From assembly GCA_030248295.1 (NCBI GenBank), contig JASANH010001383.1:1-64000 (forward strand): a DNA stretch of 64,000 nucleotides, in the 5' to 3' direction. Made by a program: the position numbers and the translations under genes. This DNA comes from Mesodorylaimus sp. YZB2_4. Taxonomy: Eukaryota; Nematoda; Enoplea; Dorylaimida; Dorylaimidae. Positions 37,647-50,000 of the stretch are shown piece by piece (the first letter of the stretch is position 1; the number at the start of each line of letters is the position of its first letter). A model generated the notes under the pieces. That model was given only the letters and a program-made list of their open reading frames with translations. It did no database searches and was not told the DNA's origin.

Positions 37647-37931
37647 ATACTGAATTTGCTTGAAATGTCAACCGAACAACTTCTGCTTTTAGAAATATCA
37701 TATATCAATTTTATGTGTTGGCCATGTGCACTTACAGTATATCGACTACATAAATTATTACCGTACCATGTGTGAGCTGGACTGCGAGGACTGGGCCGGA
37801 GCAAAACTGTAATTGCGTGGTGCACTGATTAGAGAAATTTCAACAAAACTTGCTAAAGCAGATTAAAACACTGAAGGGGCTTGGCTATAAGTAAACCAGC
37901 CAATAAGAAAAAGGCAAAGAGAGAGAGATAA

Positions 37932-38300
37932 AAGCCGCGGTGGCCAGTAGGTTAAAGGCGTTGGTCCCACATTGCTTTGGCCAGCAATTCCGACCCTTAG
38001 TGTAGTAAGTTCGTCGCTGGTTCTGTGTGAATAACAGTTACGTCAAGTCGCGGACTCTGAAGGGGTGACAAATCGGGAAACTGGATCACGAACCCCGGTC
38101 GGGAAGGACCCTCCCTTCTCGCCCTCTATCATCCCAGGCCGCTGATGCTGGCACGGGATGCCATCACGTAGAGGTGCTCCTATAAGTCCTTACGGTCGAA
38201 GCGAGGACGTGGGGAAGGCGGTTGTGCCCGCCGTTAGATGCGCAGCAAGTTTTTAGACACGGCAGCTGATTGCGAGCGTTTGTGTTCAGTTCCCGCTCTA
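37932..38300 (+). repeat. tRNA-headed SINE, family A, copy 2
   Basis: AAAGCCGCGGTGGCCAGTAG begins the head. The body holds ATCATCCCAGGCCGCTGATG, CTGGCACGGGATGCC and CGTAGAGGTGCTCCTATAAG, collinear with copies 1 and 3. Diverged, so older than copy 1. Confidence 0.75.
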
Positions 38301-38780
38301 ATTATGGCTACTAGACTGGCCATGAACTCGAACTCCCGTTTCAAGAGCAAGTTTTATTCCAGATGAAATGCAATGTAGAAAAACCCTGATCTCCTGTCTA
38401 TGTCAATAGAATCGGTCGGGAGGCTGGCTAAAAACGTGATTATCAGCACTCCAGTCCGAAGTTGGAGTCCCCGGATCGGAGCCTGGAGTCGTGGTGAAAC
38501 AGGCCCCAGGAGGAGAAAGGCGTGATAAGGTGCAGTATAGTTAGTTTGAATTTCCCGCACCAATTCCAGTTCACGTTCTATTGACTTTGGAAGCAGGGTC
38601 ACCTGGTGATGATGATGATAATGAAACTGGATCTCACCTAGGCCTGTTAATTGTTGTGCAATTAACTTATATTGGTTCCCTGTTTGCACCGGGCCTAGAC
38701 CATACGTATTGTGGTGCAAATCTGGTGACCTAGGTTGTGATTATGTTTGGAAATGTTATTTGTTTTGCACGGAACCGGTC

Positions 38781-38820
38781 GCAGCCAGCAGGTATAAAAG
38801 GACCTCCTCCTGCTGGCTGC
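38781..38820. repeat. Inverted repeat with TATA-like loop
   Basis: GCAGCCAGCAGG (38781-38792) pairs with CCTGCTGGCTGC (38809-38820); the loop contains TATAAAAG. Could be a transcribed hairpin or the core of a foldback element. Confidence 0.6.
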
Positions 38821-39240
38821 AACCAGAGAACGTATTCTTTTGCCATTTTGTCGACGCGTATCGCTATTGAATAAAAACGACGTGAAATCTTATGGCGAGG
38901 TTCGGACGGGGCAGACGATCCAATCATCGATACCAGCCGTATCGAAACCTGGGTAAGCAGCGTGGAGTGTAACGTGGTTAAGAAGTGACCCAACCCCGAA
39001 CCAACTACGTTACAAAGGCACGGCCTCGTCCAACGGGTACTTTTGGGGACGGCCGTGAAACTGGTCCACATTGTGAGGCAAGTTGAGATCAATAACGGGC
39101 ATGACGATCACGTGTAACTGGTGATGTACATTTGCGTGGCTCAGGTGTGAAGGGGAAACGATACACGTTGCCAAGACCAGCTGAGTGCAATAGCCATGCT
39201 AGCTAACTGTGCTCGAAATACTCTTCCCTGGCTTTGTCTC

Positions 39241-39394
39241 ATGTTCATGTTCATGTTTTACCACATCACCAAACGCTTATGCGCACTCGAGGGTGAAGGT
39301 GAAATGATTTACCGGCGCGCGAGTCGAACCCTCGCCAGTAACTGCGCGCCTGGCGTGAGAGGCCGACGCCTAATTTACCGGCCACGAGGCTGGT
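39241..39394 (-). repeat. SINE family B, copy 3
   Basis: On the minus strand: tRNA-like head, B-box in GGCGAGGGTTCGACTCGCG, and body complement CGCACTCGAGGG. The tail is degenerate repeated CATGA (TCATGTTCATGTTCATG on the plus strand). Confidence 0.65.
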
Positions 39395-40127
39395 AAACCG
39401 CATTGAACTGGTAGGCACACCACCCATCCAAAAACTAGACTAACTAGCCAGTTTTCTCGACTTACTGATCGTAAGCTGACATCCTGGGTGCACTGTCAAT
39501 TGCGGTCAAAGCTTCGGCTGCAACCCACACACTATCCTTTCCGAGATGATAACCAGTGTGCTTGAAAAGGGGACTAGGCTGTAAATCGGGTTCAGCAGAC
39601 TGTTTCTTTTTACTGTTTATTTTTGGCTGATTTGTTCGGGTCTCATCCGATGTGCTTTCTCTTGCCTTTTAGAATGTACAGTTTATACGCGCCGCCAACG
39701 TACTGTGTTTTTCAGGAAATAAAAACTAAAAGTTTTGGCCTACTGGCGTCGGCCACAGCCCCTTCCTCCGCGTCCTCGCTTCGATCCTAGGACTATGGTG
39801 GAGATAACCTGCCGCGAGAGCCGGTCACAACACGGCCTAGCCGAAATTATATCCGTGGGGATACACGAAACAAAACTTAAAAAACAAATAAAATTTTATG
39901 GAGTGTAAAGGCTGAATTGTGTCTTATGAACAAAAAAAAGCTCCAAATAGCAAATCCTGGCGCTTTTATGGCAAGCGCACCACAACGCATGATTTTGAGT
40001 GGGATCACAGGCATCTCATCTCATCACAATCAAACCAAACAACGCACTCTGTCCTCGGCGCGAAAGCCTCGAGTGCACGCTGTCAAAACACCTTCATCTT
40101 CAAAACAGTCTGCTAAATGAGAACATG

Positions 40128-40616
40128 AAAAATATTTTCAGTTTTGGTGATTGTTCATATTTTCCACTCCGAAGACAAGCCTATGGATTAGTCGCTGCTG
40201 CAGTGGCTGGCTGGATTGGATGCATGCATTGTCTTTTATGGCTCGTAGTAGGCTGTCGAATAAAATGGTTCCATCATCAACAATTCTTCCTAATTATTAA
40301 CCAAGCCATTGCAGATTTCTTGACCAGTTTTTTTTGGGCTGCTGGTTCTACCAGAATGCTTATTATTTCTCCTTACACTTGTGCAGCAAAGTTACAAAAT
40401 TTGGTCAACAACCTGGACGAATTGAATGTGTTCTCATTCACTTACCAGCACTTGTGGCCAACGGAGTGCCTTAGTTGTTGCATTCGATCGCATGTTTTCT
40501 ATGTTTTACCCACTTCGATGGATGAAGACAAAAATAAGGTACATACAGATATTTATCAATTGCTCTGGCGTGGCTGTGGTCTGTTTTTCAAGAATTGAGC
40601 TGGTTTATAGCTGCTA
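40128..40616 (+). pseudogene. Partial 7TM (Srx-like) receptor, probably degenerate
   Basis: The first frame encodes two membrane helices: YGLVAAAVAGWIGCMHCLLW (TM1) and FFLIINQAIADFLTSFFWAA (TM2, with the N-Q-A-I-A-D signature near that of nematode Srx chemoreceptors). A different frame then encodes SALVVAFDRMFSMFYPLRW, which looks like the end of TM3 with a DRM in place of DRY/NRF and the following F-x-P-L. The frames could be joined by a tiny intron (about 40391-40447, weak donor) or be separated by a frameshift. The product stops at 40616, before TM5-7, and an AATAAA lies just after at about 40631. A truncated receptor pseudogene is most likely; missing downstream exons cannot be excluded. 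Confidence 0.5.
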
Positions 40617-40885
40617 GTTTCGATTTTTCAATAAATAAAAAACTCAAACTGGGCTGTGACGATCTGAGTTAACAGCGCGAATGCATTGTTTTCGTAGAGG
40701 AGGGTGGACAATAGAAATATTTCGCTGTGAACAGCGCGAATGACCTCACGATCACGGGCAAAGGAAGGGCGTAAGGACAACGTAGCGTTACGTAAGGAAC
40801 GCGCAATACTAATTTTGTTCTACGTTTTTTTAGAAACTACGTTTCTTTTCGAAAAATTGTTTTGACGTCATCAGCATGAACAACT

Positions 40886-41938
40886 TTGGTGCCCCTTGGT
40901 GACTCATGGGTTGGATTGAACAGGCTTGGATTGGATGGGACTCTGGAACTTCGATCTTTCTTCAGGCGACGCCTCCTGGATTTGAGCAACTGTTCACAAT
41001 TCATGGATTTGGTCGATTCGGAGATGAAGCTGTGCCTTGTGTCTGCGCTTTGCTGTCGGGGAAAATGGAAGCCCAATACAGTGCTGTTCAGTCTGGTCAG
41101 GCTCCATATCATGCGCAGATTGGGAAACATCGGCAATTTTCAGACGATCCTCATTGATTTCGAAATCACGGCTCATAATGCCATCAGAGAAGTATTTCCG
41201 CATGTCGCGATCACGGGCTGTATTTTCCATTTCGGGAAAGCATTCGTACAAACATGCATGCCGAGGGTCTCAAAGATAAGTATCTGAAGAAAACCTTCTA
41301 TCGTGATGGGTGCCCACAGCCAGAACATCCAGTCAAGGCATGGTTCGTCCACGTAAAAGCAATAGCTCTGCTGCCTGTGCACTTGGTTCCTTTCGCATGG
41401 GAGATTCTTGAGCACGATCTTCGAAATCAATTGCCCCCAACACTAGTCCTTCCAGAAGATTTGCTTTTGCTCCTGGCATTCGCTCAGTTTTTCGCGATAC
41501 ATGGATCAATGGAAATCAATTTCGGATCGATATTTGAAATCACTTTTGGAACAATGGGCCTGGGACCACAAACCATGCCGAGGTTTATCATTCTGGCGTG
41601 AACAGAAATGCGATTCCTCAAACTCATATGGCACTCCGAAACTTCCTCCATGAGTGGCAACAAGAGCATACCGCAATGAGCAACGCATCAGAAAATTGCA
41701 AGCAAATTTGAAAAGGCCGAAACCGCAGGACCCACTGTATCAGCGTTTGCACGTAGAAATCAATAACGAAAAATTTTTATTCGCCAACGCAACTGGACAT
41801 TTATGGCAGCAGCACTTTGACGCAGCTGCTTTGATAAATTTCGACAGGCAAGCTTATGAAGGGTTGGTTGCTAGTATTCGTCACTTCTTGAACGTGCAAC
41901 GCTACAAAATTGGCGATAAAATTTCAGTGATGTAATTA
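40886..41938 (+). pseudogene. MULE-type transposase, frameshifted remnant
   Basis: Pieces of a Mutator-like (MULE) transposase lie in order but in changing frames. 40906-41110: FEQLFTIHGFGRFGDEAVP and ALLSGKMEAQY. 41140-41265, next frame: ILIDFEITAHNAIREVFP and ITGCIFHFGKAFVQ, the central catalytic block with its conserved acidic and His residues. 41254-41500, first frame again: WFVHVKAIALLPVHLVPFAW. After 41500, in a third reading, comes a segment like the conserved W-x-NNGPRTNNHAEGYH block, with a TGA where Trp is expected at about 41545. 41654-41938 carries a basic C-terminal part. At least two frameshifts and one stop make it dead. No terminal repeats were identified. Confidence 0.82.
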
Positions 41939-44011
41939 GTTGATGTGTCAGTCGTCGGAAAATTATGTGAAACCTTTTTGCACTTAAAGCCTTTTGAGAT
42001 TTGTTTGGTTGTTCTTGGAAAAACGCTTGACTATTCTGAAAGATTTGTAATTGTCGAAATGTGATTTGACTATTTTTAAAAACATCTGATTATGATTTGG
42101 CTGAATATATAACTGAGTAGGACTTTGCTATTGGCAAGCACTGCATATAGGTTTTTCATCCATCATTTCATTCATTAGGTACAAGATAGTTACGTTCGTG
42201 TTTTTATAGCGATGCCCTTTTATTGCCGCCCTACTGTACTTTCAGAAACAATGCCTTCATATAAAACATTGCAGTTTAAGAAACATTAGAGGGCACCTAT
42301 GGCAAAATTATGTCGGCAGACGAGAAATTGTCTCAGAATCAGTTCGCTTTTTACCGGAACGGCGTAACTCTGCAAAGCAGAATCCCGACCAGTATACTTG
42401 CAAACATCAAGGAATTAACCGTACGCCAAATAATGTGACAGAGCTTCACTAAAAAAACGCGAATCAGAAAGATAATATGTAAAATACGTTTTTCAAGCCA
42501 GGATTAGACACTACGCCTGAAAGAAAAAAAATGTATCTGAAGCAGTGCCAGCCCAACCTCCACCTCGCGACCACCAAGGCCACAAGAAAACACCAAAAAC
42601 CTGGACTCTTTAGTTTGGCCGCATCAGGCGCTGCCATGTTAGAGGTACGTACAAAGGATTAAAAAAAACGGGTTCTACTATTCTATTATTGCTGTCGTAA
42701 GATGAATTTATGAATGATGCTTGATTTGTATCCTCCCTATTTCTATGACTTTCGTATTGGAGCGGAAAAATTTTGCGAATAGAAAAATTTTTGAATCCAG
42801 ATTTAACGCTTGGCGAGCAAAATCTCCCCATTTTCTTCATTCAGCTACCACATTTTACATGAAGACATCAACAGCTCACAGGGTAATCTTGCCAGCCGTT
42901 TAAGTCGAACTTGACATAAGCAGTGATTGTAATTTGTTTGGGGCCAAAAGAAAGCTCTAAGCAAGGCATTGTGGCCGTCTGGCCATCTGGCCAACTGGTC
43001 AGCACCCGAAGTCCTGCGAATTTTCTGAAATTTCCCTGCCGTATTGGGTCATTTACGGGAAAAACCCAAGCCCGAGTGCTGGAAGACGGAGCTCAAAGCC
43101 CCAAACCCGTAAACCGAGTTTAGAAAATCGCTGGAAGTTTTTTCTAATACTCTGTCTGCTTGTCACACAGGTGACCACGGGTGACCAGCTGGCCAGACGG
43201 GTCCATTATTAACAGCTTTCTTTTGTACCCAAGAAATAATTACAGTCATCGGTTCAACTTGACGGTTGGCAAGGCTCCCTCAGATCAAGGAGATGCAACT
43301 TTAACATGTTTTCCAACGGAATGATTGAAATTATGAGAACCCTCTATTTTATATTTAAATTATGCTGACTCCTTTTCAACATGGAGTTCGCTCTGAAAAC
43401 TCTTTCACTCAGCGCTAATGTTGCAAGAGCTTATCAACCACTGCAATTTTGTAAAGATGTGCAATTGTCTACGTTACACGTAGATTTCGGGTGCGCACTA
43501 ACGTAAAGCACAGGGCTAGCGCGTATGCAAATTTTCCACAACAATGGCCGCCTCTACGATGTACCTGAGCATCACATGCTGTGCGACATGGATGTACCTG
43601 TGCGCACGCCAGAAAATTCTGGATAACCATCCAATTTCTCGCCTGAAATTCCAAGTTTTCGTTGGTTTGTTGATTGAAATTTTTAAGAAATGATAAATAG
43701 CGGTTGCAACAAAAAGTTTTTGCTGAAATTTCTAGAAAACGCATGCGTCGCTGAAAATTCTATTTGAAAAGAATTGGGTAGGCGGCGAAAACAATAGGAT
43801 GCCCTGCTGCAAACACGCAACTACAAAATTACACATGGTTCCCAGCACCCTCAAAAACCTCAGAAAACTCCTTAAATTCCAAGGTGCCGCTCAAAATCCT
43901 AAAAACCTACTCAAATTACAAGAAAGATCTTGAATCTCCTCAAAAATCGAAAAGTGTGATTGCTGAAAAGCTGACCGCACGAGGTACTAATGGCCCGGCA
44001 CTAGAAAGCAA

Positions 44012-44219
44012 GGCACTTTTGATGTTTGGTCCCCAACATACTATAGGTTAGCTGGCCCGATTAGCTTAGGCTGGTACTAGGCTTTGGCTAAAGCTTAGGC
44101 TGGCATATGACACTAGGCTTAGGCTTAGTCTGGTACATACAAGACTTAAGCTTGAGGTGACATTCGGCTTCAGCCGGCCTTATAAGAGCCTTTGCCTGGG
44201 GATCAAACGGCAAAAGCGC
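44012..44219. mobile_element. Short MITE, family C, copy 2
   Basis: Ends GGCACTTTTGATGTTTGGTC and the complement of GATCAAACGGCAAAAGCGC form an imperfect inverted repeat. The interior carries GGCTTAGGCTTAG-type units, the complement of the TAAGCC units of copy 1 at 15752-15924. Confidence 0.7.
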
Positions 44220-44592
44220 TGAAAGCAGATAGTATCATTGCAAATGAACCAGTCAGGAGTCCAATAGCTCCACAATATCCTTCTTTTGGAATAGCGCTGT
44301 CTTTGAAATCGAAAGCGATTAAAAAGAACTTTTTAATTCCATTGTCAAGCATAATTGCTAACTATTCTTGCAGTAGGTGCACTGATCGAGTATTTTTTTG
44401 GTCCATCAATCAGCCGATGAAATTAGGAGTGATATGTTTCGATGATTGCTGATCGCATTATCACACAAGATTCTTCAATTATATACATCAAGGCCCCACC
44501 CCCTGATAAAACGTAGGCCTACAATGTTGACACAGCTGGTGACTCATTTTCGAAACATCGGGGCAAACGCATTTCTTGGTCAATCGCCAAAC

Positions 44593-44643
44593 GGCGAACT
44601 ACAAGTTGCTAGGCGACGACCCGCCCACAAACTGTAGTTCGCC
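44593..44643. repeat. Inverted repeat (hairpin)
   Basis: GGCGAACTACA (44593-44603) pairs with TGTAGTTCGCC (44633-44643), with a GC-rich loop of about 29 bases. Function unknown. Confidence 0.6.
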
Positions 44644-44945
44644 TTTTTGCTTTAAACTGCCCTCGCGAGGTGCCCCCCTCTTTTTTCTAACTCCTCCCTT
44701 TTTTCCCTCCTTTAGCAACGCGTTGCTACAGACGCGAGCAGACTGTTTGCAATAAGCAGTCGCAGTTCGCGCTTGATTTGAACGTAAAACATCATCAAAA
44801 TGCTGTCTGCTTCTGGCGGCAACGGCGCGAGGAGGCGGGGCCGTGTTGCATTACCGAGATAGCGCGCTAAACCTACGTGGTTAGAACTCATTTTATTTAC
44901 AACTGCTTAGAGCTTTTTAAAGGATGACAGAATATGCCCCTAATT

Positions 44946-44991
44946 CGCGATCAACGGGATTCGAACCGGCAATCGTCTTAGCTGCCTTTCG
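44946..44991 (-). repeat. tRNA-like fragment
   Basis: The minus strand contains GCCGGTTCGAATCCCGTTGA, a good B-box/T-arm, preceded by AGGCAGCTAAGACG. No complete cloverleaf. Confidence 0.35.
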
Positions 44992-45064
44992 TTTCTCTTT
45001 GGTCTTTGCAGCCAAAGAATGTAAAACTCAGTAATTTGAAAACTAATCTTACGGGTTCTTAAAA

Positions 45065-45190
45065 GATTCAGTTACAGTTAAATTCAGTTTTGGCGAAGAG
45101 ATTCAGTTTCAGTTTCAGTTACACTCAACTGAATTAAAAAGATTTAGTTAATTGATACAATTAGTTTCTGTTTCATTCAACTGTATAAGC
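45065..45190. repeat. TTCAGTT-rich simple repeat
   Basis: Imperfect units of TTCAGTT/TTCAGTTACA and their complement AACTGAATT recur about ten times. Confidence 0.6.
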
Positions 45191-45592
45191 GCTATCTCGC
45201 TGCTATGGTGAAAAATTCAGTTGTTTTCAGTTTGCCAGCAATTATTACGCTTTTTGAAGGAAATTCTGGCACAAATTTTTATGACTGATTACTCGGCGAT
45301 ACTTTTGTACGGAACCACATCACTTTGCTTACGGAGCCTCCATCGCTGATCGAACCTCTGGGTTTCACCATATTAGTAGGTACCTGTGGTGAAACAGTTC
45401 CCTGGGCTGGGCTAGTCAAGCGCACACTCTTGTTTGTCATAAGCAGTGTAACCTGAGCATCAATTTCTTATTTATCGTCGCCTGGGTGTGCGTATTTGCT
45501 AATGCCAATTTGCTTACCCACCTTGCGGTTCCACAAAATTTCTTTCGAAACTTCGAACTTTCATCCATTCGCAGTCGAAACGAGTGAATAAA

Positions 45593-46776
45593 ATGTCTTT
45601 ATTGCCGGTTATGAAACTTTTAGCTTCTCGAAACGGTTTTGCCGCACGCAGTTTGCATACAACGTCAGGTGAGTAGAATCAGAAGGCTTTTTTTGAGGTT
45701 CAGGGTTGGCATGCGATTCTACGCGCGTCGCGATTCCGTAATTTTGGCGGCCTAAAACTAAGATCCGATTCTCGCCGGTGTGAACGTGCTTCGAAATGTA
45801 CTTTATGCTGTTTCTGTAAAGTAAATCCGTCAATACTTCTAAGGAATTCGTGAAATGCCCAGAGATCTAATTTTGATGCATTTCAGGACGTTCCTGGTGG
45901 AGTTATCCGGGTTGGTGGTTCGAGGATCACAAATCGCGTCGATGGCCTCGAAATGAAGAAGAACGGAAAGCGGCCGCTGTCAGGTACGGATTGCGCGAAG
46001 GCGATTACAAACCGGTCAAAGAAGATTATTATGGCGGTATCGGCGATTATCCCGATTTGGGCAACATAAATTACGGTGTCAAGGATCCGTATGAGAATTG
46101 GAGCTACGATAAATTTCGTCGAAATTTTGGCGAACCCGTAAGAATCTTTTATAGAATTCTTCCTTGCTAATCAGAGTTTGCTTTTATACGAAGTCTACTC
46201 GGCCTTTAGGTCCCATTTGACAATAATATTACTACTCCGGATCGTTCGACATACACGCAGACTGAAACGGAGCAGGGGTAACCGCCAAATCGTCAATAAT
46301 ATTCCTTTAGTAGCTAAAGCTTATTATTTTAGATCGAAAATTTTGTGGGAATATATTCTTGCATACGGCGGCCTCATTCTTTTTTTCTACTGCGTTGCCG
46401 AATTTCCTATTCGCATGCTTCTGCCGTTGGTAAGCTAGAATATCCACCATAGCTCAAATTTTGCACTAAGGGGTCATGCACAAATACTCTAGCCTTGAGT
46501 GGGACCTCTCTATGGAATGCTTCTGGGACTAGCAAATCCTAGAGGCGCGAGATGATCCTAAGGTTATTATTTTTGGACCCTCCATTTAGTTGAACTTGAA
46601 CCATTACAAAGTCTATTCACATTTTCTAATCTTAGAAACCGAAACAATATCCGTACGATTACAATTACGCTTATCCAAGTTTCGACCCCAAATTGTTCCC
46701 ATTGACGCATTATACTTTCGAGCCAGCTGACACGGAACCCACTGACGCGCCAAATAGAGCGCATGGACATCATTAA
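45593..46776 (+). CDS. NDUFB8: NADH dehydrogenase 1 beta subcomplex subunit 8 (complex I, ASHI)
   Basis: Five in-phase exons, 45593-45668, 45887-46137, 46210-46277, 46333-46429 and 46636-46776, encode 210 aa. An N-terminal MSLLPVMKLLASRNGFAARS stretch rich in Arg and Ser looks like a mitochondrial presequence. Then comes the family's conserved region: RWPRNEEERKAAAVRYGLRE, GDYPDLG, and a W-x-YDKFRRNFGEP block. Exon 4 encodes the single membrane helix (YILAYGGLILFFYCVAEFPI). Exon 5 has KPKQYPYDYNYAYPSF, matching the human GPKQYPYNNLYLE segment. It is a supernumerary subunit of the membrane arm of respiratory complex I. All introns are short (55-218 bp), unlike most genes here. The C-terminus ends in HGHH. 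It converges with the SUMO protease gene, whose stop is 233 bp away. Confidence 0.95.
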
Positions 46777-47009
46777 GGAGTTAGTTTACGCGTCGTGCAG
46801 TTTACGATTGGCCCAAGTGTAAAGTTAGTAATGCGGAATGTTCATAGAATTACTGCCAATACGTATAGATTTTGGTCAATCACGAAATTGAGAAAGAATT
46901 CATTGCCCATTCAGTTTGGTAATTTTTTTTACAGAAAAGTACGCAGGGTACACGCATTAAATTTTCATCACATATTCACAATTTTAGAGAATATATAGAT
47001 AATTTAGCA

Positions 47010-50000
47010 TCATGATCTCACTCGCGTCGTTTTTGTCGCATGATCGTGACTAACCATAATAATATCATCCGACTTGATAGGCGAATGCGTCAATGGGGCC
47101 TTCGACGCCCCATCTGATTGTTTAACTTTCCATTCATCCGCCAGTTTCATCAATAATATCTTCAGTTCCCGTCGTTTCGATGATACCCTTTCCGCTGGGA
47201 ACCAGTCAGTCATATTCTTCGAATTCGTCATCACTGTGGCCCAGAATTTTTCTCCAATATTTACATTTGAAGTAGGGATTTCCATTTTCTCATCAGTTTC
47301 ATACAGTCCATTGAACAAAAATCGTTCAGCGTATTCCAATAAAAAAACCCCACAATCAGACCAGTTATTTTGTTGAGGAGCGATGGGATAAAATGATTTC
47401 CACGGATTAGGTGACGTAAATTCGCGAATACCAGCGTTCGATTTCCTCGCTGTCCATTCTGCAGCCAAATAATCTCGAATCATTTTTGTAGTTTTATAAT
47501 TCGTGGCCCCTTCTTTTAGCGAATCTAATAAAATTACGCATGGCTGTTTCAAAATCTGACGACGGGTCGATTGTGTCATTAGGCGTGGTTTTTTCGCTGG
47601 GGGCGGCGCAAAATAAGCGCTTGTCGTCTGATATGCTTCGTCATAAACGGATAGCGTATTATTCTCGGACTCGGAAGGCAGTAACGTCGCACTCATTACG
47701 CCAGGACCAGGTTGAGATGACCCAGCTTCAAGCTGTTCCAGTGGACTTGTAGCAGATGACGGATCGGGACCCTGAAAACAAAATTGATGAAATATGTAAG
47801 GAGATTATGAAAGTTATGCCATGTGCAAATAGTTTAACGGCATTATTTTCTCAAATTTTTCTAATTACTGGAACCATACCCCTCCAATCCTAATTCCTGT
47901 TATATGAAGATATTTCGAATTTATCAAGACCGTTTACCAGCTGTAAGTGCAAAGTTTTAGTGCACTTGTTGACATCAGAATCATCGCCTGAGAAGGAAGC
48001 AGCATATTCCTCTATACTGGACAATACCCTCCCTACATCCAAGGTCAGTGTCACGCCAGCACAGCTCATGTGCCTGAATAGTGCGGTGCACTCGGAAGGG
48101 GGCGTTCAAGACAGCGTCAGTTCGGGATCGGGATTTCCAGAGTGTTTTTTTTTAATTTTCAATTCGCTGCAGGTATCCTACAACCCACCCCAAGTAGCCA
48201 GCAAATATAGAGTCAAAAACTTTTTTTGCTCAGTATTTATAATTGCATTCAAAATCAGGCAAGCAGAATAGGGGAGAATCATTCACCGATTAGCAAACAA
48301 ATCCCTTCCTTCCTCTTTACCAGTTCAATCATCTGCCAAAGGTACACCAGCTCCACAACATTCAATCCCGACCATTTTTTATCGGGATCCCGAACGAACG
48401 CTAGTTTAAGACTCAAAATGCTTTCAAGACAGGGGCTGGGTCATAAGAACATGGGGCTTTGCCATGAATGGTCAGCGCTGAATCCTTGTCCTACGGTTTT
48501 GAATCGGTCTAGATCCGTGCTGATGCCGAGGTACTGCACACGAAAGCAAACCCCCTCTGCAGAGTCTAGCTGTCCCCCCAACACAATCTAGCCTGGGAAT
48601 GCTTAGCAAATGCGGATTCTCCAACGTGGCTGGGCGATTTAGAAATTGAGATTCCTGAAAACTTTGCGGCTCCTAGAGGTACCTACAGTATTATGTCACA
48701 TATGAGCACGCAATCTTACCCAGCTCCAAGTGCTGGCCACAACCGCATCAAAACTTATCTTTCACCATAAACCTGGTCTTCAGCACAGCCCAGCATCGAC
48801 CGATCTGGCCAAACCAATCCGCCGATCGGAGAAGTAAAAAGTTCCTGAAACGATCCGACTACTGGATCAGCCAGATTGGTTTCGCTGGATCGGATCGGTC
48901 GATGCTGGGCTGTGCTTAAGACTACGTAGGCTCAATTCTCGTGTGTCCTAAATAGTGGTCAGACTGAGAGAGACAGTGCAGGTCGGTGGGGGTGCAGTGC
49001 CAAAGACGTCAACAATCCCCAACACCCTTACAGTATTTTTTGAAGCGAATCAGCCAGACCCTGGATCGGATCGGTTGCTGCTGAAACACAGCCAGCCCAT
49101 ACTCACCTCCTCTTTCACTTCATCACCCGGATCGTCTCCATCCATTTCTGACTCGGCATAAACTGGACCTTCCAAATTTGGATAACAAACGATAGCCAGA
49201 TACCAATGGGCATCCTCATTAATTGGTATTAATATAAAGTCTTTTTCGAACAAATCCACATTTTTCGTCCACCTAGCAACTTTGGAATGCATAATTTGAT
49301 ACTTCTTCAATTGTCCATCATCGCCGTTCGTTCCTTGTTTCGACGAAGCGAACTTGGTCCAAAAATAAGTCGAGAATACATGAACCCGTCGCTGCTGTTC
49401 AACTGGCAGCACGTGTACGAGATAATCCAAATAAAAATCGATGATGGTATCGTTTAAGAATTCACCATCTTCCAAACAAGCCAAATCTGTATCGTGCACA
49501 GTGATCTCACCTCCAGCTATAGGTACGTAAGAGAAGAGCACTTCAGGCTCTTTTAGTCGTGATCTGGTTACATTCAAGTTCGCTTCATGTTGCAATATAA
49601 CTCGAGTCGTTGGTTCGTTTACTCGTTTTTCTTGCGTGGCCGCGATTACTGATGGTAAAATATGGACCAGACGAGGAGACGAGGACGACGGCTGACTGGC
49701 GGTTATGACTGCGTGTCGAATTCGGACATTTCCAATCACTGTCCTCGTAGTCGTAGGCTGGCATTGGGCGAATGATGATGGTGATTGGGTAGCCGTTGCT
49801 GCCGATGACGAATTCTCTGAATGCAATATCGATAAAGCTGTACCAGCACCTGAAAAAATTGTTCATATGCTAATTAGCTTAAACTCGAATGTTTTGCTGC
49901 TCTCGCCCTCATACGTGCCATTGCGTTTGTCTTCTAACGCAGTCTTTTGAATTTACATTTAAAGGAACAAATGATATTTATGTGCTGTCATCCTAAACGG

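Larger units (their letters stand above)
37647..40127. other. Gene-free stretch rich in repeats
   Basis: Contains a family A SINE (37932-38300), a 12-bp-stem hairpin at 38781-38820 and a reverse family B SINE (39241-39394). Open frames across 38354-39092 follow repeat DNA and show no protein motif. No gene called. Confidence 0.4.
41939..45592. other. Gene-free stretch with MITE and hairpin
   Basis: Holds a family C MITE (44012-44219), a hairpin (44593-44643), a tRNA-like B-box on the minus strand (44946-44991) and a run of TTCAGTT-like units (45065-45190). The last few hundred bases should contain the NDUFB8 promoter. No coding exon recognised. Confidence 0.4.

Noticed and set aside
38730-39092. 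120-aa minus-strand open frame
   Set aside because: No motif, and it overlaps the hairpin and repeat DNA at 38781-38820.
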